Positions 1-10,056 of a stretch of 64,000 bases of DNA are shown here, in pieces. The DNA is taken from the NCBI RefSeq assembly GCF_005818865.1, contig NZ_VBRY01000013.1, positions 27,265-91,264 of the forward strand, given 5' to 3'. Each line of letters begins with the position of its first letter. Within the stretch, counting starts at the first letter, position 1. The notes below the pieces were generated by a model, which had not been told where the DNA came from, did no database searches, and worked only from the letters and a program-made list of their open reading frames with translations. The position numbers were made by a program, and so were the translations under genes. The DNA is from Mariprofundus erugo. GTDB taxonomy: Bacteria > Pseudomonadota > Zetaproteobacteria > Mariprofundales > Mariprofundaceae.

Positions 1-68
1 GTCACTGAAAAATTCTATCGAAGTCGCCAGAGAGCGATAGAGCGGTAAGCCCGGGCAAGCCTCCGCAC

Positions 69-911
69 CTAACCTTTGCCGGGCAGTAACAAGCTGTTGC
101 GCAAAGCTGTATAGGTCACATCATTTTCCTTGCTCAGTGCCGCATATAACGACAGTGGAATGCTGCCGATACCCACAACCCTGCGAAGCAGTCCATCTTC
201 CAGATGCCCTGCAACCAGTGCCAGTGGCAGCCATGCCGTCCCGCCAAAACGCAGCAACCAGTCGAGACCGAGCCATGCCACATTGACATCGGCAACCGCA
301 TCAGGCGTCAGGTGGGTCGATTCAATCACCCGGTTTCTGAATCCATCGCCCCAGTCAATATCGACATAGCGATCGAGTCTCGCAGCAGCCTCATCGCCTA
401 TATCCGGCGAGCAGACAAGCACCAGATCCAGATCGGTGAGGTGCTGACAGAACACCCCCGGATACTTGACCTCTTCAGGCAATACCGCGCAATCCAGCGA
501 ACCATTGATCAGCATCTGGGCCAGATCACGCCGCTCTCCGGTTCTGAGGATAAAGCTGCAATCCGGCGTGGCTGCGATCAGTGCCGCGATTTTCGGCTGC
601 AGCCAGATCTGCCAGATCACATCGGTGGCACCCAGTCGCAAAAGCCCGCCTTCATCCCTTTTCAGCACATCCTGGCGAATATTATTCCACTCCTGGATCA
701 TGCCCTCGGCCCGCTCCTTCAGACGGCTGCCAGCCGGTGTCAGCACCACTCCGCTTCGATTGCGATCAAACAGCTGCACCCCGATTTCACGTTCAAGCTG
801 CCTGATTCTTGAACTGACAGCCGATGGCGTTAAATGCAGAAATTCGGCGGCCTTCCTCAGCCCCTCATGCTCGGCGACAGCAAGAAATGTGCGCAATAAA
901 TGGATATCCAT
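69..911 (-). CDS. LysR-family transcriptional regulator (HdfR-like)
   Basis: DNA-binding regulator of about 280 residues. The N-terminal winged helix-turn-helix (residues 1-60) has the family pattern, with AAEFLHLTPSAVSSRIRQLE as recognition region, followed by LFDRNRSGVVLTPAG. The rest is a short effector-binding domain. The overall look is closest to the HdfR branch of LysR proteins; the ligand is unknown. The open frame extends 101 codons further upstream, but MDIHLLRTFLAV is the canonical LysR beginning, so the ATG ending at 911 is chosen. The divergent small-gene pair begins at 1026, and the intergenic stretch holds a dyad (ATGCAG-AC-CTGCAT, 959-972) that could be its operator. The operator role is inference. 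Confidence 0.85.
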   Translation of the reverse strand: MDIHLLRTFLAVAEHEGLRKAAEFLHLTPSAVSSRIRQLEREIGVQLFDRNRSGVVLTPAGSRLKERAEGMIQEWNNIRQDVLKRDEGGLLRLGATDVIWQIWLQPKIAALIAATPDCSFILRTGERRDLAQMLINGSLDCAVLPEEVKYPGVFCQHLTDLDLVLVCSPDIGDEAAARLDRYVDIDWGDGFRNRVIESTHLTPDAVADVNVAWLGLDWLLRFGGTAWLPLALVAGHLEDGLLRRVVGIGSIPLSLYAALSKENDVTYTALRNSLLLPGKG

Positions 912-1025
912 GTGTGCTCCGATTTTGAACATACTGAGTGATTTATTTTGCTTTACGCATGCAGACCTGCATCCACATATTTGCACCGTGTTTACCAGCA
1001 CAATCATATGCTTGAGGTAGCAATC

Positions 1026-1217
1026 ATGGCCAGACAAAGTCATTCGGCAGAAACCGACTTCTTTGAAAACGCGAAACACACCAGGAGCAAAAAAGAGGAA
1101 AAACGTAAGCGGAAGGCATATTCCGCTGACGATGATAGTGATGACGATGATGACGAGTGGTTCGATCACATCGATGAATACGACGATTTTCAATCCTTTA
1201 CGAGAGAGGAACACTGA
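1026..1217 (+). CDS. Small, highly acidic hypothetical protein
   Basis: A 63-residue protein that I do not recognise. It has a basic stretch in the middle (RSKKEEKRKRK) and then a strongly acidic C-terminal half with runs of Asp (DDDSDDDDD) plus aromatic residues. There is no signal peptide and no membrane segment. The start MARQSH is preceded by a GAGGT ribosome site; an in-frame ATG at 948 is possible but has weaker context. The stop overlaps the next start (TGATG at 1215-1219), so translation of the two genes is probably coupled. A metal- or nucleic-acid-related role could be imagined from the charge pattern, but nothing shows it. Confidence 0.65.
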   Translation: MARQSHSAETDFFENAKHTRSKKEEKRKRKAYSADDDSDDDDDEWFDHIDEYDDFQSFTREEH

Positions 1218-1504
1218 TGAAAAAACATATGAAGTCCATCATGCTGGCTGCCTGCATGAGCATTGCTGCAGGTGGGCTGGTCGGCACCGCACAGGCTGAA
1301 GATCAGGGCACCGGCCTGAATCCGTGCGACATGGCCACCAACCCCTGCAATCCATGCGATATGAACAGCATGCAGGGTGATATGGGCTATCCGGATGCCG
1401 GCAATCCATGCGATCAGCAGGCTCCTGATGGTTATGGTATGGGTGACGGCATGGGCGGTGACAGTGCCATGCCGGCAGACAGCGAGCCGGGTGCTGCACA
1501 GTAA
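1217..1504 (+). CDS. Small exported Cys-rich protein with NPC motifs
   Basis: A 95-residue protein with a signal peptide (basic MKKHMK, hydrophobic core, AQA cleavage site near residue 27). An LAAC at residues 10-13 might alternatively act as a lipobox. The mature part is rich in Asn-Pro-Cys motifs (LNPCDM, NPCNPCDM, GNPCDQ), Met, Gly and Asp, which suggests a periplasmic metal-binding or disulfide-rich peptide; this is inference. It is translationally coupled to the acidic gene in front of it and followed by a clear terminator, so the two form a small operon. The function is unknown. Confidence 0.7.
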   Translation: MKKHMKSIMLAACMSIAAGGLVGTAQAEDQGTGLNPCDMATNPCNPCDMNSMQGDMGYPDAGNPCDQQAPDGYGMGDGMGGDSAMPADSEPGAAQ

Positions 1505-1544
1505 GCTGCCACAACAGCCATATGTCATCCTCTGATGACACTGA

Positions 1545-1573
1545 AAACGGGTCCGCACGGGCCCGTTTTTTTT
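1545..1573 (+). terminator. Rho-independent terminator of the small-gene operon
   Basis: GC-rich hairpin (AACGGGTCC / GGGCCCGTT with one mismatch, loop GCAC) followed by eight T residues, 40 bases after the stop of the Cys-rich protein. Confidence 0.85.
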
Positions 1574-1657
1574 CATTACGCCACGGCAGGGATGACAAAC
1601 CGGGGCGGGGCAGAGCACAGGCTTGAACGTATCTCCCGTTTGCTTCATGATCCCAGA

Positions 1658-2917
1658 ATGGAACCCATGCGTCGCACCGCCCTGATTCGCGGCATATTGC
1701 TGTTCACCAACTATTTTCTGATCATCGCAGCGCTGTACCAGTTGAAACCGGCCAGCCGCTCCATCTTTATCGAACAGGTAGGCAGTGAACACCTGCCGTA
1801 TGTCTGGATTGCCACAGCCATTTCGCTGGCGCTGATTATCTCACTCTATAACAGGCTGGTTGCCCGCTTTTCACGCATGCATGTGGTGATCGGCACCGTT
1901 GCCATCCTGATCTCACTGCTTGGACTGTTCCGGCTATTGTTGAATGCACCGACACAGGTCACGGCATTCGCCTTCTATATCTTTGTCGACATCCTCAGTG
2001 TGATACTGGTCGAGCAGTTCTGGAGCCTGACCAACAGCATTAACAGTGAACAGGACGGCCACCGCTGGTATGCCCTGATCGGCACCGGCGGTCTGCTCGG
2101 AGGTGTACTGGGCGGCATGGGAGCTCATGCACTGATTACCTATGCGGCCATGAATACACTCGACCTGCTGCTGGTGGCAGCCACCATTCTGCTATTGCTG
2201 ATGGCGCTGACACTGCTGATGCAGCGGTGCGGCCTCTATCACGAACAATCAACAGCCGCTCATGAACGCCATGTCGACAGCGGCTTCTGGCGTACGATCA
2301 TCGGCAACCGTTATCTGACACTGATTGCAGCGCTGCTACTGTTATCACAAATCATTGAGCCACTGGTCGAATTCCAGTTTATGCATGCCGTTGAGGCAGC
2401 CTACGGTGACCGTGAGGCGAGAACCGCCTATCTCGGCAGCTTTTTCAGTCTGCTCAGCGGCGTTGCCATCGCCATTAACCTGATTCTTACCCCACTGATC
2501 CACCGCTGGCTGGGGGCAATCGCCGGCCTTGCCATGCAACCGCTGTCGGTGGCTGTCAGCACCATGTTTTTTATCGCCAACCCGACCCTGCTGACCGCTG
2601 CTACACTGAAGATTGCCGATCGGGGACTCTCCTATTCGATCAATCGCGCCTCCAAAGAGCTGCTCTATATCCCCATTGATGCTGTACTGATTTTCCAGGC
2701 AAAAGCATGGATTGACATGTTCGGCTACCGGGTTTTCAAGATTCTCGGCTCGGTCATGATCCTGCTGCTCACCCAATGGCTATGGTTCACGGTCTCTGTA
2801 CCGGCCACCGGCTGGTTAAGCCTGATCATCTGCATCACCTGGATGGCCGTATTAGTCGGGGTCAAACGCGAGTACAGAAAGGTCTCCCGTCACTCGCTCA
2901 ACAATACAGACCGATAA
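1658..2917 (+). CDS. NTP/NDP exchange transporter-like (ATP/ADP translocase family) membrane protein
   Basis: About 419 residues with roughly 10-12 hydrophobic segments. The segment FWSLTNSINSEQDGHRWYALIG followed by the glycine-rich TGGLLGGVLGG resembles the central region of bacterial nucleotide-translocase-like MFS proteins (TLC family). Known members in obligate intracellular bacteria exchange ATP for ADP; free-living members are mostly uncharacterised, so the substrate here is open. The frame is open from 1535, but that part overlaps the preceding terminator. The ATG at 1658 (MEPMRRTAL), just before the first membrane segment, is preferred; 1592 and 1667 are alternatives. It stands alone and converges with the chemoreceptor. 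Confidence 0.6.
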   Translation: MEPMRRTALIRGILLFTNYFLIIAALYQLKPASRSIFIEQVGSEHLPYVWIATAISLALIISLYNRLVARFSRMHVVIGTVAILISLLGLFRLLLNAPTQVTAFAFYIFVDILSVILVEQFWSLTNSINSEQDGHRWYALIGTGGLLGGVLGGMGAHALITYAAMNTLDLLLVAATILLLLMALTLLMQRCGLYHEQSTAAHERHVDSGFWRTIIGNRYLTLIAALLLLSQIIEPLVEFQFMHAVEAAYGDREARTAYLGSFFSLLSGVAIAINLILTPLIHRWLGAIAGLAMQPLSVAVSTMFFIANPTLLTAATLKIADRGLSYSINRASKELLYIPIDAVLIFQAKAWIDMFGYRVFKILGSVMILLLTQWLWFTVSVPATGWLSLIICITWMAVLVGVKREYRKVSRHSLNNTDR

Positions 2918-3003
2918 AAGCTGCTCTCATGAGGAAGGCGCAGCCGGACAAGCCATGCGCTTACGCCATGGCGCGACACCGACTCAGGCAGCTACGCTCC
3001 GGA

Positions 3004-5247
3004 TCAGTCCCACAGCTCATCATCACCATCATTGAGCATGGCATCATCATCCACCCCGGCATCACTTGCCTCCACAGCTCCTTCACCCTTACGGGAGGCT
3101 TCAAAGCGACTGATAAAATCATCCGCATAGCGCTGTTGTACCGAAATCGTCTCTTTCAGTTCAGCCGCAGCGGCAAGAAGCATGCGCGCCTTATCAGAGA
3201 TATTTCCCGTTGCATGCGAAACCTTCACAATTTCACTGTCGATGTAATGCATCTGCTCGGCTGCCAGGCGGGCGCCATGCGAGATCTCTCTGGCCGCCTC
3301 GGACTGCTCGGCCATCATCAGTGAAACCTCCTGAGAAACGCTGTTGGTCTGGGTAATAACATCAGCAATCGAATCAATACTTTGCGTCGCATATTCACTC
3401 TGCTGCTGCACCTGATTGATCAAATCAGTAATCTCCGAAGTCGCTCGTGCCGTCTGGTTTGCCAGCTCTTTCACCTCACTCGCCACAACGGAAAAGCCAC
3501 GTCCGGCCGCCCCGGCGCGAGCCGCCTCAATATTGGCATTCAGTGCCAGCAAATTGGTTTTCTCGGCAATCCCGCTGATGATCTGGACGATAGAGCCGAT
3601 CTTCTCGGTTGAGGCAACAAACTGGGCAATCGTGCGCGAGGCCTGCATGGAGCGCTCTACCGCCTGTCCGGAGACATCCGAGGCATTTGCCGTACGTTCC
3701 GTCACCACGGCAGTAGATGAAACAATCTCCTCGGAAGCTGTAGCTGTGCCAGTGACATGCTCTCCCGCCTGCTTGCTGCTGAGCATGGCGTTATCCGCCT
3801 GCTCGGACATCACCTGCGCCTCCTCTGCCAGTGCAACAGCAATCTGATCAATGGAGGCTGATACAGATGCCACCAGCTCTGTCACCCCCTCCAGCTTCCG
3901 TTCAAAGCTCAGCACCAGCGCCTGCTCCTGCTCCTGTGCCTGCGCCCTCTTATCCAGCTTCTCACGCTCACTTTTAATGGCAAACTCACTCAACACCATG
4001 CCCTGATGCAGCTCATTGCGCATCACCTCCAGTGTTTGAATCAAATGTCCGAGCTCATCCTGGCGACTGGTCCTGATCGGGGTGATCATATCCCCCCTCT
4101 TGATGTTGCGAATATCATGCTCCGCCTCATCAAATCCCAGAAAGATAGAACGGTTGAGCAGCCAGCCGGAGATAAACATCAACAGTATCGTGACCGGCAC
4201 AATCACCCATATCTGCTGGTAGGCACGATCGACCGCTGTCTTCACCTGTTCTTTGGCATGGGCAATCACATGAATCGACGATGCCTCCAGCCGGTCGGAC
4301 AGATCACCCAGTGCCTGCAGGGCAGCTGCGTCATTCACCTCAACCTGTGGCAAAATATCCCTGATGCTATGGCCTTCAGCACGCATACGGCGCACGACCT
4401 CAAGATGACTGTGATATTGTGCCATCGCCCGTTCAATCAACTGCAGATCATCCAGCTCATTTTGACTGATACCCTCAGCCTTGCGATAGTGATCAACCTG
4501 TAGCAAAAATTGCTGATAATCTCGCTGAAAGTTTTCAAAATATGCCTTCTCACCCCTTAAAAGATAATTTTCAAAATGATGAATCAGCCCTCCGTAACCG
4601 ATCGCCTGCAGAAAGCCCCGCATCGCCACCTGCCTGACGTAGATGGTTTGATAATCACCTGCAAACCCGGATGAAATCCCTGATATATATGCAATTTGGC
4701 GGTCCGTTGCTGTAAACACCTCATCATTCAGCTTACCCATAGCATCAATATAGGGAGTGTCATCCACCCGCACTGCTGCATCCACGGAGGCAATGGAAGC
4801 GCCCTGTGCCCCCATCGTTCTGGCGACCTCAATGGCCTTTCTGTATTTCCCGATCATCTGGATCAGTCGCATTGCCATTTCATTATTTTCCCGGCTCACC
4901 AAACCAACCCGCTCGATATGGTGCAACTCCTCCGAAGCCTCGCCACTTTCCTGTAGAAAATACTCAAGATCCTGAGCTTTTTGCCTCAGTATATAATCCT
5001 TGAAGTGATGAATGGCCCCGCCGTAGCCAAGACGGGCAAGCGTCTGACTGACCTGATGCTGTTTCAGCTGCAAGGTCTGCAATGATTCAAGGCTGTTCAA
5101 CGCTTCGCCCTTCACTAACCCGTTAATACCGATCCAGCCCACCCAGATCAGTCCGATCACTCCGAAGATCAAGGCAAGGTTCATTTTGGTACGAATCGAC
5201 AAATGTGTTAAAGCCCGACGTAACGATGCAAGAGCCACTGGATCCAC
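3004..5247 (-). CDS. Methyl-accepting chemotaxis protein with duplicated sensor module
   Basis: A 747-residue chemoreceptor. TM1 lies at about 24-43, a long periplasmic region at 44-344, TM2 at 345-363, then a HAMP domain to about 420 and a cytoplasmic signalling domain. The conserved hairpin tip [20 protein letters not shown] is present. The periplasmic part contains two related units about 143 residues apart, each with the motif GYGG-x-IHHF-x-x-Y-x-LR (about 74-88 and 217-231) and a shared tail ([12 protein letters not shown] / [12 protein letters not shown]). The start shown is GTG at 5247, with AAGGGG directly against it. A GTG three codons later (5238) has better ribosome-site spacing. 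Ligand unknown. Confidence 0.92.
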   Translation of the reverse strand: MDPVALASLRRALTHLSIRTKMNLALIFGVIGLIWVGWIGINGLVKGEALNSLESLQTLQLKQHQVSQTLARLGYGGAIHHFKDYILRQKAQDLEYFLQESGEASEELHHIERVGLVSRENNEMAMRLIQMIGKYRKAIEVARTMGAQGASIASVDAAVRVDDTPYIDAMGKLNDEVFTATDRQIAYISGISSGFAGDYQTIYVRQVAMRGFLQAIGYGGLIHHFENYLLRGEKAYFENFQRDYQQFLLQVDHYRKAEGISQNELDDLQLIERAMAQYHSHLEVVRRMRAEGHSIRDILPQVEVNDAAALQALGDLSDRLEASSIHVIAHAKEQVKTAVDRAYQQIWVIVPVTILLMFISGWLLNRSIFLGFDEAEHDIRNIKRGDMITPIRTSRQDELGHLIQTLEVMRNELHQGMVLSEFAIKSEREKLDKRAQAQEQEQALVLSFERKLEGVTELVASVSASIDQIAVALAEEAQVMSEQADNAMLSSKQAGEHVTGTATASEEIVSSTAVVTERTANASDVSGQAVERSMQASRTIAQFVASTEKIGSIVQIISGIAEKTNLLALNANIEAARAGAAGRGFSVVASEVKELANQTARATSEITDLINQVQQQSEYATQSIDSIADVITQTNSVSQEVSLMMAEQSEAAREISHGARLAAEQMHYIDSEIVKVSHATGNISDKARMLLAAAAELKETISVQQRYADDFISRFEASRKGEGAVEASDAGVDDDAMLNDGDDELWD

Positions 5248-5267
5248 CCCTTATCTTTTACTTGCTT

Positions 5268-5324
5268 AAAACGCTGGATGCACTGCCATCCAGTCAGCGT
5301 TTCAATGCCGGCCATAAAGGCCGG
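5268..5324 (-). promoter_or_regulatory. Two strong hairpins in the chemoreceptor leader
   Basis: Between the chemoreceptor start and the divergent lipoprotein, two hairpins lie 21-80 bases upstream of the receptor start. One is CTGGATG-loop-CATCCAG extended by AAACG/CGTTT with a bulge (5268-5302). The other is CCGGCC-ATAAA-GGCCGG (5308-5324). They are compatible with a structured mRNA leader. I see no match to a known riboswitch consensus. The remaining bases of the 5248-5716 gap show nothing recognisable. Confidence 0.35.
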
Positions 5325-5716
5325 TAAAGGAAAAAAATCACACAACTTCCTTTTCCTGCAGAATCACGACAGGTACGCAGTGAAATCAGATCATCTATTT
5401 TAATGATTGGAAGCAATTCAAGTGCCACCTGCCCAACAGCTTGTCAGTCATCGATCCATGGACCGGAGACAGAGCAGCAGAGGATTGATGTTAATCATGG
5501 CGGCACTACTGGATCACCACTCCGGACGGCATCAGAAAGGCAATCAAATAAAAGGATTTTCAACTTTACATGGCGAATCCCCACATACGTGCCGGATTCA
5601 ATGCGCGACATCGTCACCCTGCACCGGACAGCAACAAACGCACTCCCCACGGGGACATAATAACTGGCCCGATGATTGCTTCTGTATTGGATGACCAATC
5701 GAATCCGGAGTTGCCA

Positions 5717-6439
5717 ATGAAACTGACCAGCCCACTACCATGGTTCATGCTGATACTGCTGATGACAGGGCTGAATGGCTGCAACAGCGTCCAAAAGCTT
5801 ATCGGCAGCGAAAATGCAGCCATGCTGGAGAGCCTGACCAGCTCCAAAAGCATCACCTCACGTATTCAGCATATTGACCAGGCCAATGACCGACAGGCAG
5901 CACGCAATATCATCATCCAGGAACTTCTTGCCGAGTCGGACCGCAAATGTGCCCTTGTGCTTAAAGAGGTTCCCGAGCAGATCAACAAATGGCATCCGGG
6001 ATCGGTCGACGGGGACAAACTGACAACGATGCTGACCGAAAACATCGCCAAACGAGAATTTGACCCGCTCAATGATGAGCTGACAAACAACCCGCTGGCT
6101 GCCACAGAAAACCCGCAAAAGGAGCTGGCAGACACCATCATCTCGGTCATTGAGAAGCAGCGTCAACAAATCCTCTCAACGTTGAAAACACGGGAGGAGA
6201 TCGATATTCATGGCTATTCCATGCGACAGGCACTGCAGGATATTCGCTATTATCACAACAGCTGCTCCATCCCCTACGGCATCTCGACGGTTGCTGCCTC
6301 GACAACACCAGCCATGACACCGGAAGAAAAACAGGCCGCCATTGATGCGCTGATGCAACTGCGTCAAACCCTGATCGAGCAGGGCATCAGCACGCGCGCC
6401 GTACAACAGAAAATCGATGCGGTGATCATGGCCAAATAG
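5717..6439 (+). CDS. Putative lipoprotein of unknown function
   Basis: A 240-residue protein with a lipoprotein signal: basic start, hydrophobic stretch PLPWFMLILLMT and lipobox LNGC with Cys near residue 22. The mature part is mostly helical-looking and polar, with two further Cys residues (RKCALVL and NSCSIPYG) that might form a disulfide. I do not recognise the family. The start MKLTSPLPW has a GGAG ribosome site; the longer open frame from 5570 lacks one. It is divergent from the chemoreceptor and followed by acnA after 147 bases, with no sign of co-transcription. Confidence 0.7.
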   Translation: MKLTSPLPWFMLILLMTGLNGCNSVQKLIGSENAAMLESLTSSKSITSRIQHIDQANDRQAARNIIIQELLAESDRKCALVLKEVPEQINKWHPGSVDGDKLTTMLTENIAKREFDPLNDELTNNPLAATENPQKELADTIISVIEKQRQQILSTLKTREEIDIHGYSMRQALQDIRYYHNSCSIPYGISTVAASTTPAMTPEEKQAAIDALMQLRQTLIEQGISTRAVQQKIDAVIMAK

Positions 6440-6586
6440 CAGTCCGGGCGACTGACACACGCCGATCATTTCAGGCCTGTTTCCCCGCTCATCTCAACGT
6501 GATGGACGGCGAATCAATGTCAGCTTTGGAAAAAATTGGCAACGACGCTATATTCCGCACTTCAGTTCAAGACACGGGAGTAGCCA

Positions 6587-9223
6587 GTGAGCAATAGTTT
6601 CGGTGCAAAAAAGAGCCTGTCGGTAGGTGACAGCAGCTATACCTATTACGCCCTGGAGGCGGCCGGGGATGTCACCCGTCTCCCTTATTCAATGAAGATT
6701 CTGCTGGAAAACCTGCTGCGCCGCGAAGATGGTGCCGTTGTCAGCCGCAGCGATATTGAAGCGATTGTGCACTGGGATGCGGCAGCTGAGCCATCCAAAG
6801 AGATCGCCTACATGCCGGCACGCGTGCTGATGCAGGACTTTACCGGTGTACCTGCAGTCGTCGATCTGGCCGCCATGCGCGATGCAGTGGTGGCACTCGG
6901 TGGCAACCCTGAACAGATCAACCCGCTGGCACCGGCCGAACTGGTCATCGATCACTCTGTCCAGGTGGACCACTTCGGCTCCGATGATGCCATGGGTAAA
7001 AATGCCGAGATCGAATTTGAGCGCAATCGTGAGCGCTATAACTTCCTGAAATGGGGCCAGATGGCCTTTGATAACTTCAAGGTCGTTCCGCCGGATACCG
7101 GCATTGTGCACCAGGTGAATCTGGAAAATCTGGCACGCACCGTCTTTGTTGATCAGGATGGCGTGGCCTACCCCGACACACTGGTCGGCACCGATTCGCA
7201 CACCACCATGATCAACGGTCTTGGCGTACTCGGCTGGGGTGTTGGCGGCATTGAAGCAGAGGCTGCCATGCTCGGTCAGCCCATTTCGATGCTGATCCCG
7301 AAGGTAGTCGGCTTTGAACTGACCGGTGCATTGCCCGAAGGCGCTACCGCCACCGATCTGGTACTGACCATTGTCGAGATGCTGAGAAAGCACGGCGTGG
7401 TGGGTAAGTTTGTCGAATTCTATGGTGCTGGCCTTGATCATCTGCCACTGGCTGATCGTGCCACCATCGCCAACATGGCACCGGAATATGGCGCCACCTG
7501 CGGTATTTTCCCGATTGATGATGAAACCCTGAACTATCTGCGCCTCTCCGGCCGTTCGGAAGAGAATATCGCACTGGTTGAAGCCTATGCCAAAGCACAG
7601 GGCATGTTCCGTGATGCATCCAGCGTAGCCGATTACAGCGAGACACTGGCGCTGGATATGGCCACTGTCGTTCCATCCATCTCCGGCCCCAAACGTCCGC
7701 AGGATCGTATTGCGCTGACTGACTCAAAAGCAGCTTTCAGCAAAGCTGTAGCGACGATCAAGGCTGAAGCCGGTTTAAGCTCCAGCGCCGTAACCACACA
7801 GATGGGTGGCCGTGAAGTCACGATGCAGGATGGCGCCGTGGTGATTGCCGCTATTACCTCCTGCACCAACACATCCAACCCATCCGTGATGCTCGGTGCC
7901 GGCCTGGTTGCAAAAAAAGCAGCCGCTCTCGGCCTCAATTCAGCGCCATGGGTCAAAACATCACTCGGTCCCGGCTCACTGGTAGTGACCGAATATCTGG
8001 AAGGCGCCGGCCTGATGGAACCACTGAAGCAGCTGGGCTTCCACGTGGTCGGTTATGGCTGCACCACCTGTATCGGCAACTCCGGCCCGCTGCCGGCTGA
8101 GGTTTCCAAAGCCATCAGCGATGGTGATCTGGCTGTCTGCTCGGTCCTTTCCGGCAACCGCAACTTCGAAGGACGCGTCCATGCCGAGGTACGTCTGAAC
8201 TATCTGGCTTCACCACCGCTGGTGGTTGCCTATGCCATTGCCGGCACGATGAATATCGACCTCTATCATGATCCGATCGGCAAGGGGCGCGATGGTCAGG
8301 ATGTCTACCTGAAGGATATCTGGCCAACTCAGGCTGAGGTTGCTGAAGCGGTTGCCAGCGTCAGCCGTGAACAGTTCACCAAATCCTATGCCGATGTCTT
8401 TGCCGGCGACGCCAACTGGCAGGCACTGGCAGCACCAACCGGTGATCGTTTTGACTGGCAGGATGACTCTACCTATATCCAGAATCCGCCTTACTTTGCC
8501 GGCATGGGCAAGGAGCCGGGCACCATCGGCGATATTGAAGGCGCACACGTCCTGGCTCTCCTGGGCGACTCCGTCACGACCGATCATATCTCACCGGCAG
8601 GCTCCATCAAGGCTGACTCACCGGCAGGTCGCTACCTGCGTGAACATGGCGTTGAGCAGAAAGACTTCAACTCTTACGGCTCCCGTCGCGGTAACCATGA
8701 AGTAATGATGCGCGGCACCTTTGCCAATATCCGCCTGCGCAATCGTCTGGCCCCCGGAACTGAGGGCGGCGTGACCCTGCACCTGCCGGGTGGCGAACAG
8801 ATGAGCATTTATGATGCGGCCATGAAATATCGTGAAACCGCCACACCGGTCATCCTGATTGCCGGCAAGGAGTATGGCTCGGGCTCTTCGCGTGACTGGG
8901 CCGGCAAGGGACCAGCCCTGCTCGGTGTCAGAGCAGCCATTGCTGAAAGCTATGAGCGTATTCACCGCTCCAACCTGGTCGGCATGGGCATTCTTCCCCT
9001 GCAGTTCAAAGAGGGCGAAAGCGCCGAGTCACTCGACCTCTGTGGCCATGAAGTCTTCAGCATCACCGGCATCAGGGCCGGTGCACGTGAAGTCACGGTC
9101 ACGGCCGATGATCGCTCATTTACCGCGATTGTACGCATCGATACACCGAAAGAGTGGGAGTACTACCAGCACGGCGGCATCCTGCACTACGTACTGCGCC
9201 AGCTGGCCGGCAAAGCGGAATAA
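6587..9223 (+). CDS. acnA: Aconitate hydratase A
   Basis: Converts citrate to isocitrate through cis-aconitate in the TCA cycle; cytoplasmic, with a [4Fe-4S] cluster. At 878 residues it has normal AcnA length. The three cluster ligands are visible: Cys426 in [11 protein letters not shown], and Cys492 and Cys495 in [13 protein letters not shown]. The substrate-binding stretch [13 protein letters not shown] and the C-terminal swivel domain ([13 protein letters not shown]) are intact. It starts with GTG at 6587, six bases after CGGGAG. It is monocistronic, and the stop is followed at once by a long perfect hairpin. In relatives the apo-enzyme can bind mRNA; that is family knowledge, not seen here. 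Confidence 0.97.
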   Translation: MSNSFGAKKSLSVGDSSYTYYALEAAGDVTRLPYSMKILLENLLRREDGAVVSRSDIEAIVHWDAAAEPSKEIAYMPARVLMQDFTGVPAVVDLAAMRDAVVALGGNPEQINPLAPAELVIDHSVQVDHFGSDDAMGKNAEIEFERNRERYNFLKWGQMAFDNFKVVPPDTGIVHQVNLENLARTVFVDQDGVAYPDTLVGTDSHTTMINGLGVLGWGVGGIEAEAAMLGQPISMLIPKVVGFELTGALPEGATATDLVLTIVEMLRKHGVVGKFVEFYGAGLDHLPLADRATIANMAPEYGATCGIFPIDDETLNYLRLSGRSEENIALVEAYAKAQGMFRDASSVADYSETLALDMATVVPSISGPKRPQDRIALTDSKAAFSKAVATIKAEAGLSSSAVTTQMGGREVTMQDGAVVIAAITSCTNTSNPSVMLGAGLVAKKAAALGLNSAPWVKTSLGPGSLVVTEYLEGAGLMEPLKQLGFHVVGYGCTTCIGNSGPLPAEVSKAISDGDLAVCSVLSGNRNFEGRVHAEVRLNYLASPPLVVAYAIAGTMNIDLYHDPIGKGRDGQDVYLKDIWPTQAEVAEAVASVSREQFTKSYADVFAGDANWQALAAPTGDRFDWQDDSTYIQNPPYFAGMGKEPGTIGDIEGAHVLALLGDSVTTDHISPAGSIKADSPAGRYLREHGVEQKDFNSYGSRRGNHEVMMRGTFANIRLRNRLAPGTEGGVTLHLPGGEQMSIYDAAMKYRETATPVILIAGKEYGSGSSRDWAGKGPALLGVRAAIAESYERIHRSNLVGMGILPLQFKEGESAESLDLCGHEVFSITGIRAGAREVTVTADDRSFTAIVRIDTPKEWEYYQHGGILHYVLRQLAGKAE

Positions 9224-9227
9224 ACCC

Positions 9228-9263
9228 ATCCCCCATGCGTATGGCAACATACGCATGGGGGAT
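9228..9263 (+). terminator. Perfect 16-bp hairpin after acnA
   Basis: ATCCCCCATGCGTATG pairs perfectly with its complement around a GCAA (GNRA-type) tetraloop, starting four bases after the acnA stop. There is no T-tract behind it, so it may act as an mRNA 3'-end stabiliser rather than a classical terminator. Confidence 0.6.
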
Positions 9264-9496
9264 GCTGCCCGCCTCTCTGTAAGCGCGGACCTCAAACCAT
9301 CAGCAATACATCAACATTTCCATCGCATCACTCGCCCCTGTCACGGCAGCTGCATCGCTTGTCGATCCATGCGCTTCTGTGCAAGCCGCATTGTTTGTGA
9401 TCTGTGACACATACCGAACACATTGACCGGTTAGCCTTGGCGCAGTGCCCTCTGTCGGAGTACCGCACTCAATCAATAAAATCCATGGAGCCTACT

Positions 9497-9925
9497 ATGA
9501 AAAAGCTTGTATCCATCGCCTTCATCATGTTGCTCACCGGACTTTCGAGCGGCAGGGCATGGGCTGGTGACATCATTAAAAGTGAGCACCAGGCTCGCGT
9601 CGCGTCCGCTTACTTCGAAGAGAATATGCAGGTATATATTGGCGGCACATGGCGTATCTGTTCCAATTTCCGCAATACCTGGCAGGAGGGGTTCAAGCAG
9701 GCCAATGCGGATCTTGAGGCTTCCTTCGCCTATTACGCAACGGCTTCCGATCAATTTATTCGCACCCACAGAGCAGCCTTTGAGCTGGTCAACTCCATTG
9801 CTCACCATTATCTGCACAATAACTGTCCGGCCATACCAGGTGCATTCGAGATCGTGGATAAAAGTAATCAGTTCAATGAGCGAAGCCAGATCGCTGCCAA
9901 CAGCCCGGCCCGACAACTCAACTGA
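9497..9925 (+). CDS. Secreted protein of unknown function
   Basis: A 142-residue protein with a clear signal peptide (MKKLVSIAFIMLLTGL..., cleavage near AWA-GD). The mature part has two Cys residues (WRICSNF and NNCPAIPG) that could be disulfide-bonded, and several aromatic and His residues (SIAHHYLHNN). I do not recognise the family. The ATG at 9497 follows GGAG, six bases upstream; the frame upstream of it is open from 9404 but has no export signal. It stands alone between acnA and the SYLF gene. Confidence 0.6.
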   Translation: MKKLVSIAFIMLLTGLSSGRAWAGDIIKSEHQARVASAYFEENMQVYIGGTWRICSNFRNTWQEGFKQANADLEASFAYYATASDQFIRTHRAAFELVNSIAHHYLHNNCPAIPGAFEIVDKSNQFNERSQIAANSPARQLN

Positions 9926-10056
9926 GTCACAACTCACTCCCCTGTATCGGAGTCTTCTGCCCCGCACAGCCACAAAAAATCCGCAGTAGACTTAAGTCAA
10001 AAACAGGCATCTAATACTGACAGCCTCATGTAAAACTTATACTCACGGAGATCACC

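Noticed and set aside
5268..5324. Cyclic di-GMP riboswitch in the chemoreceptor leader
   Set aside because: Two hairpins are present, but the conserved internal bases of the known c-di-GMP riboswitch classes are not.
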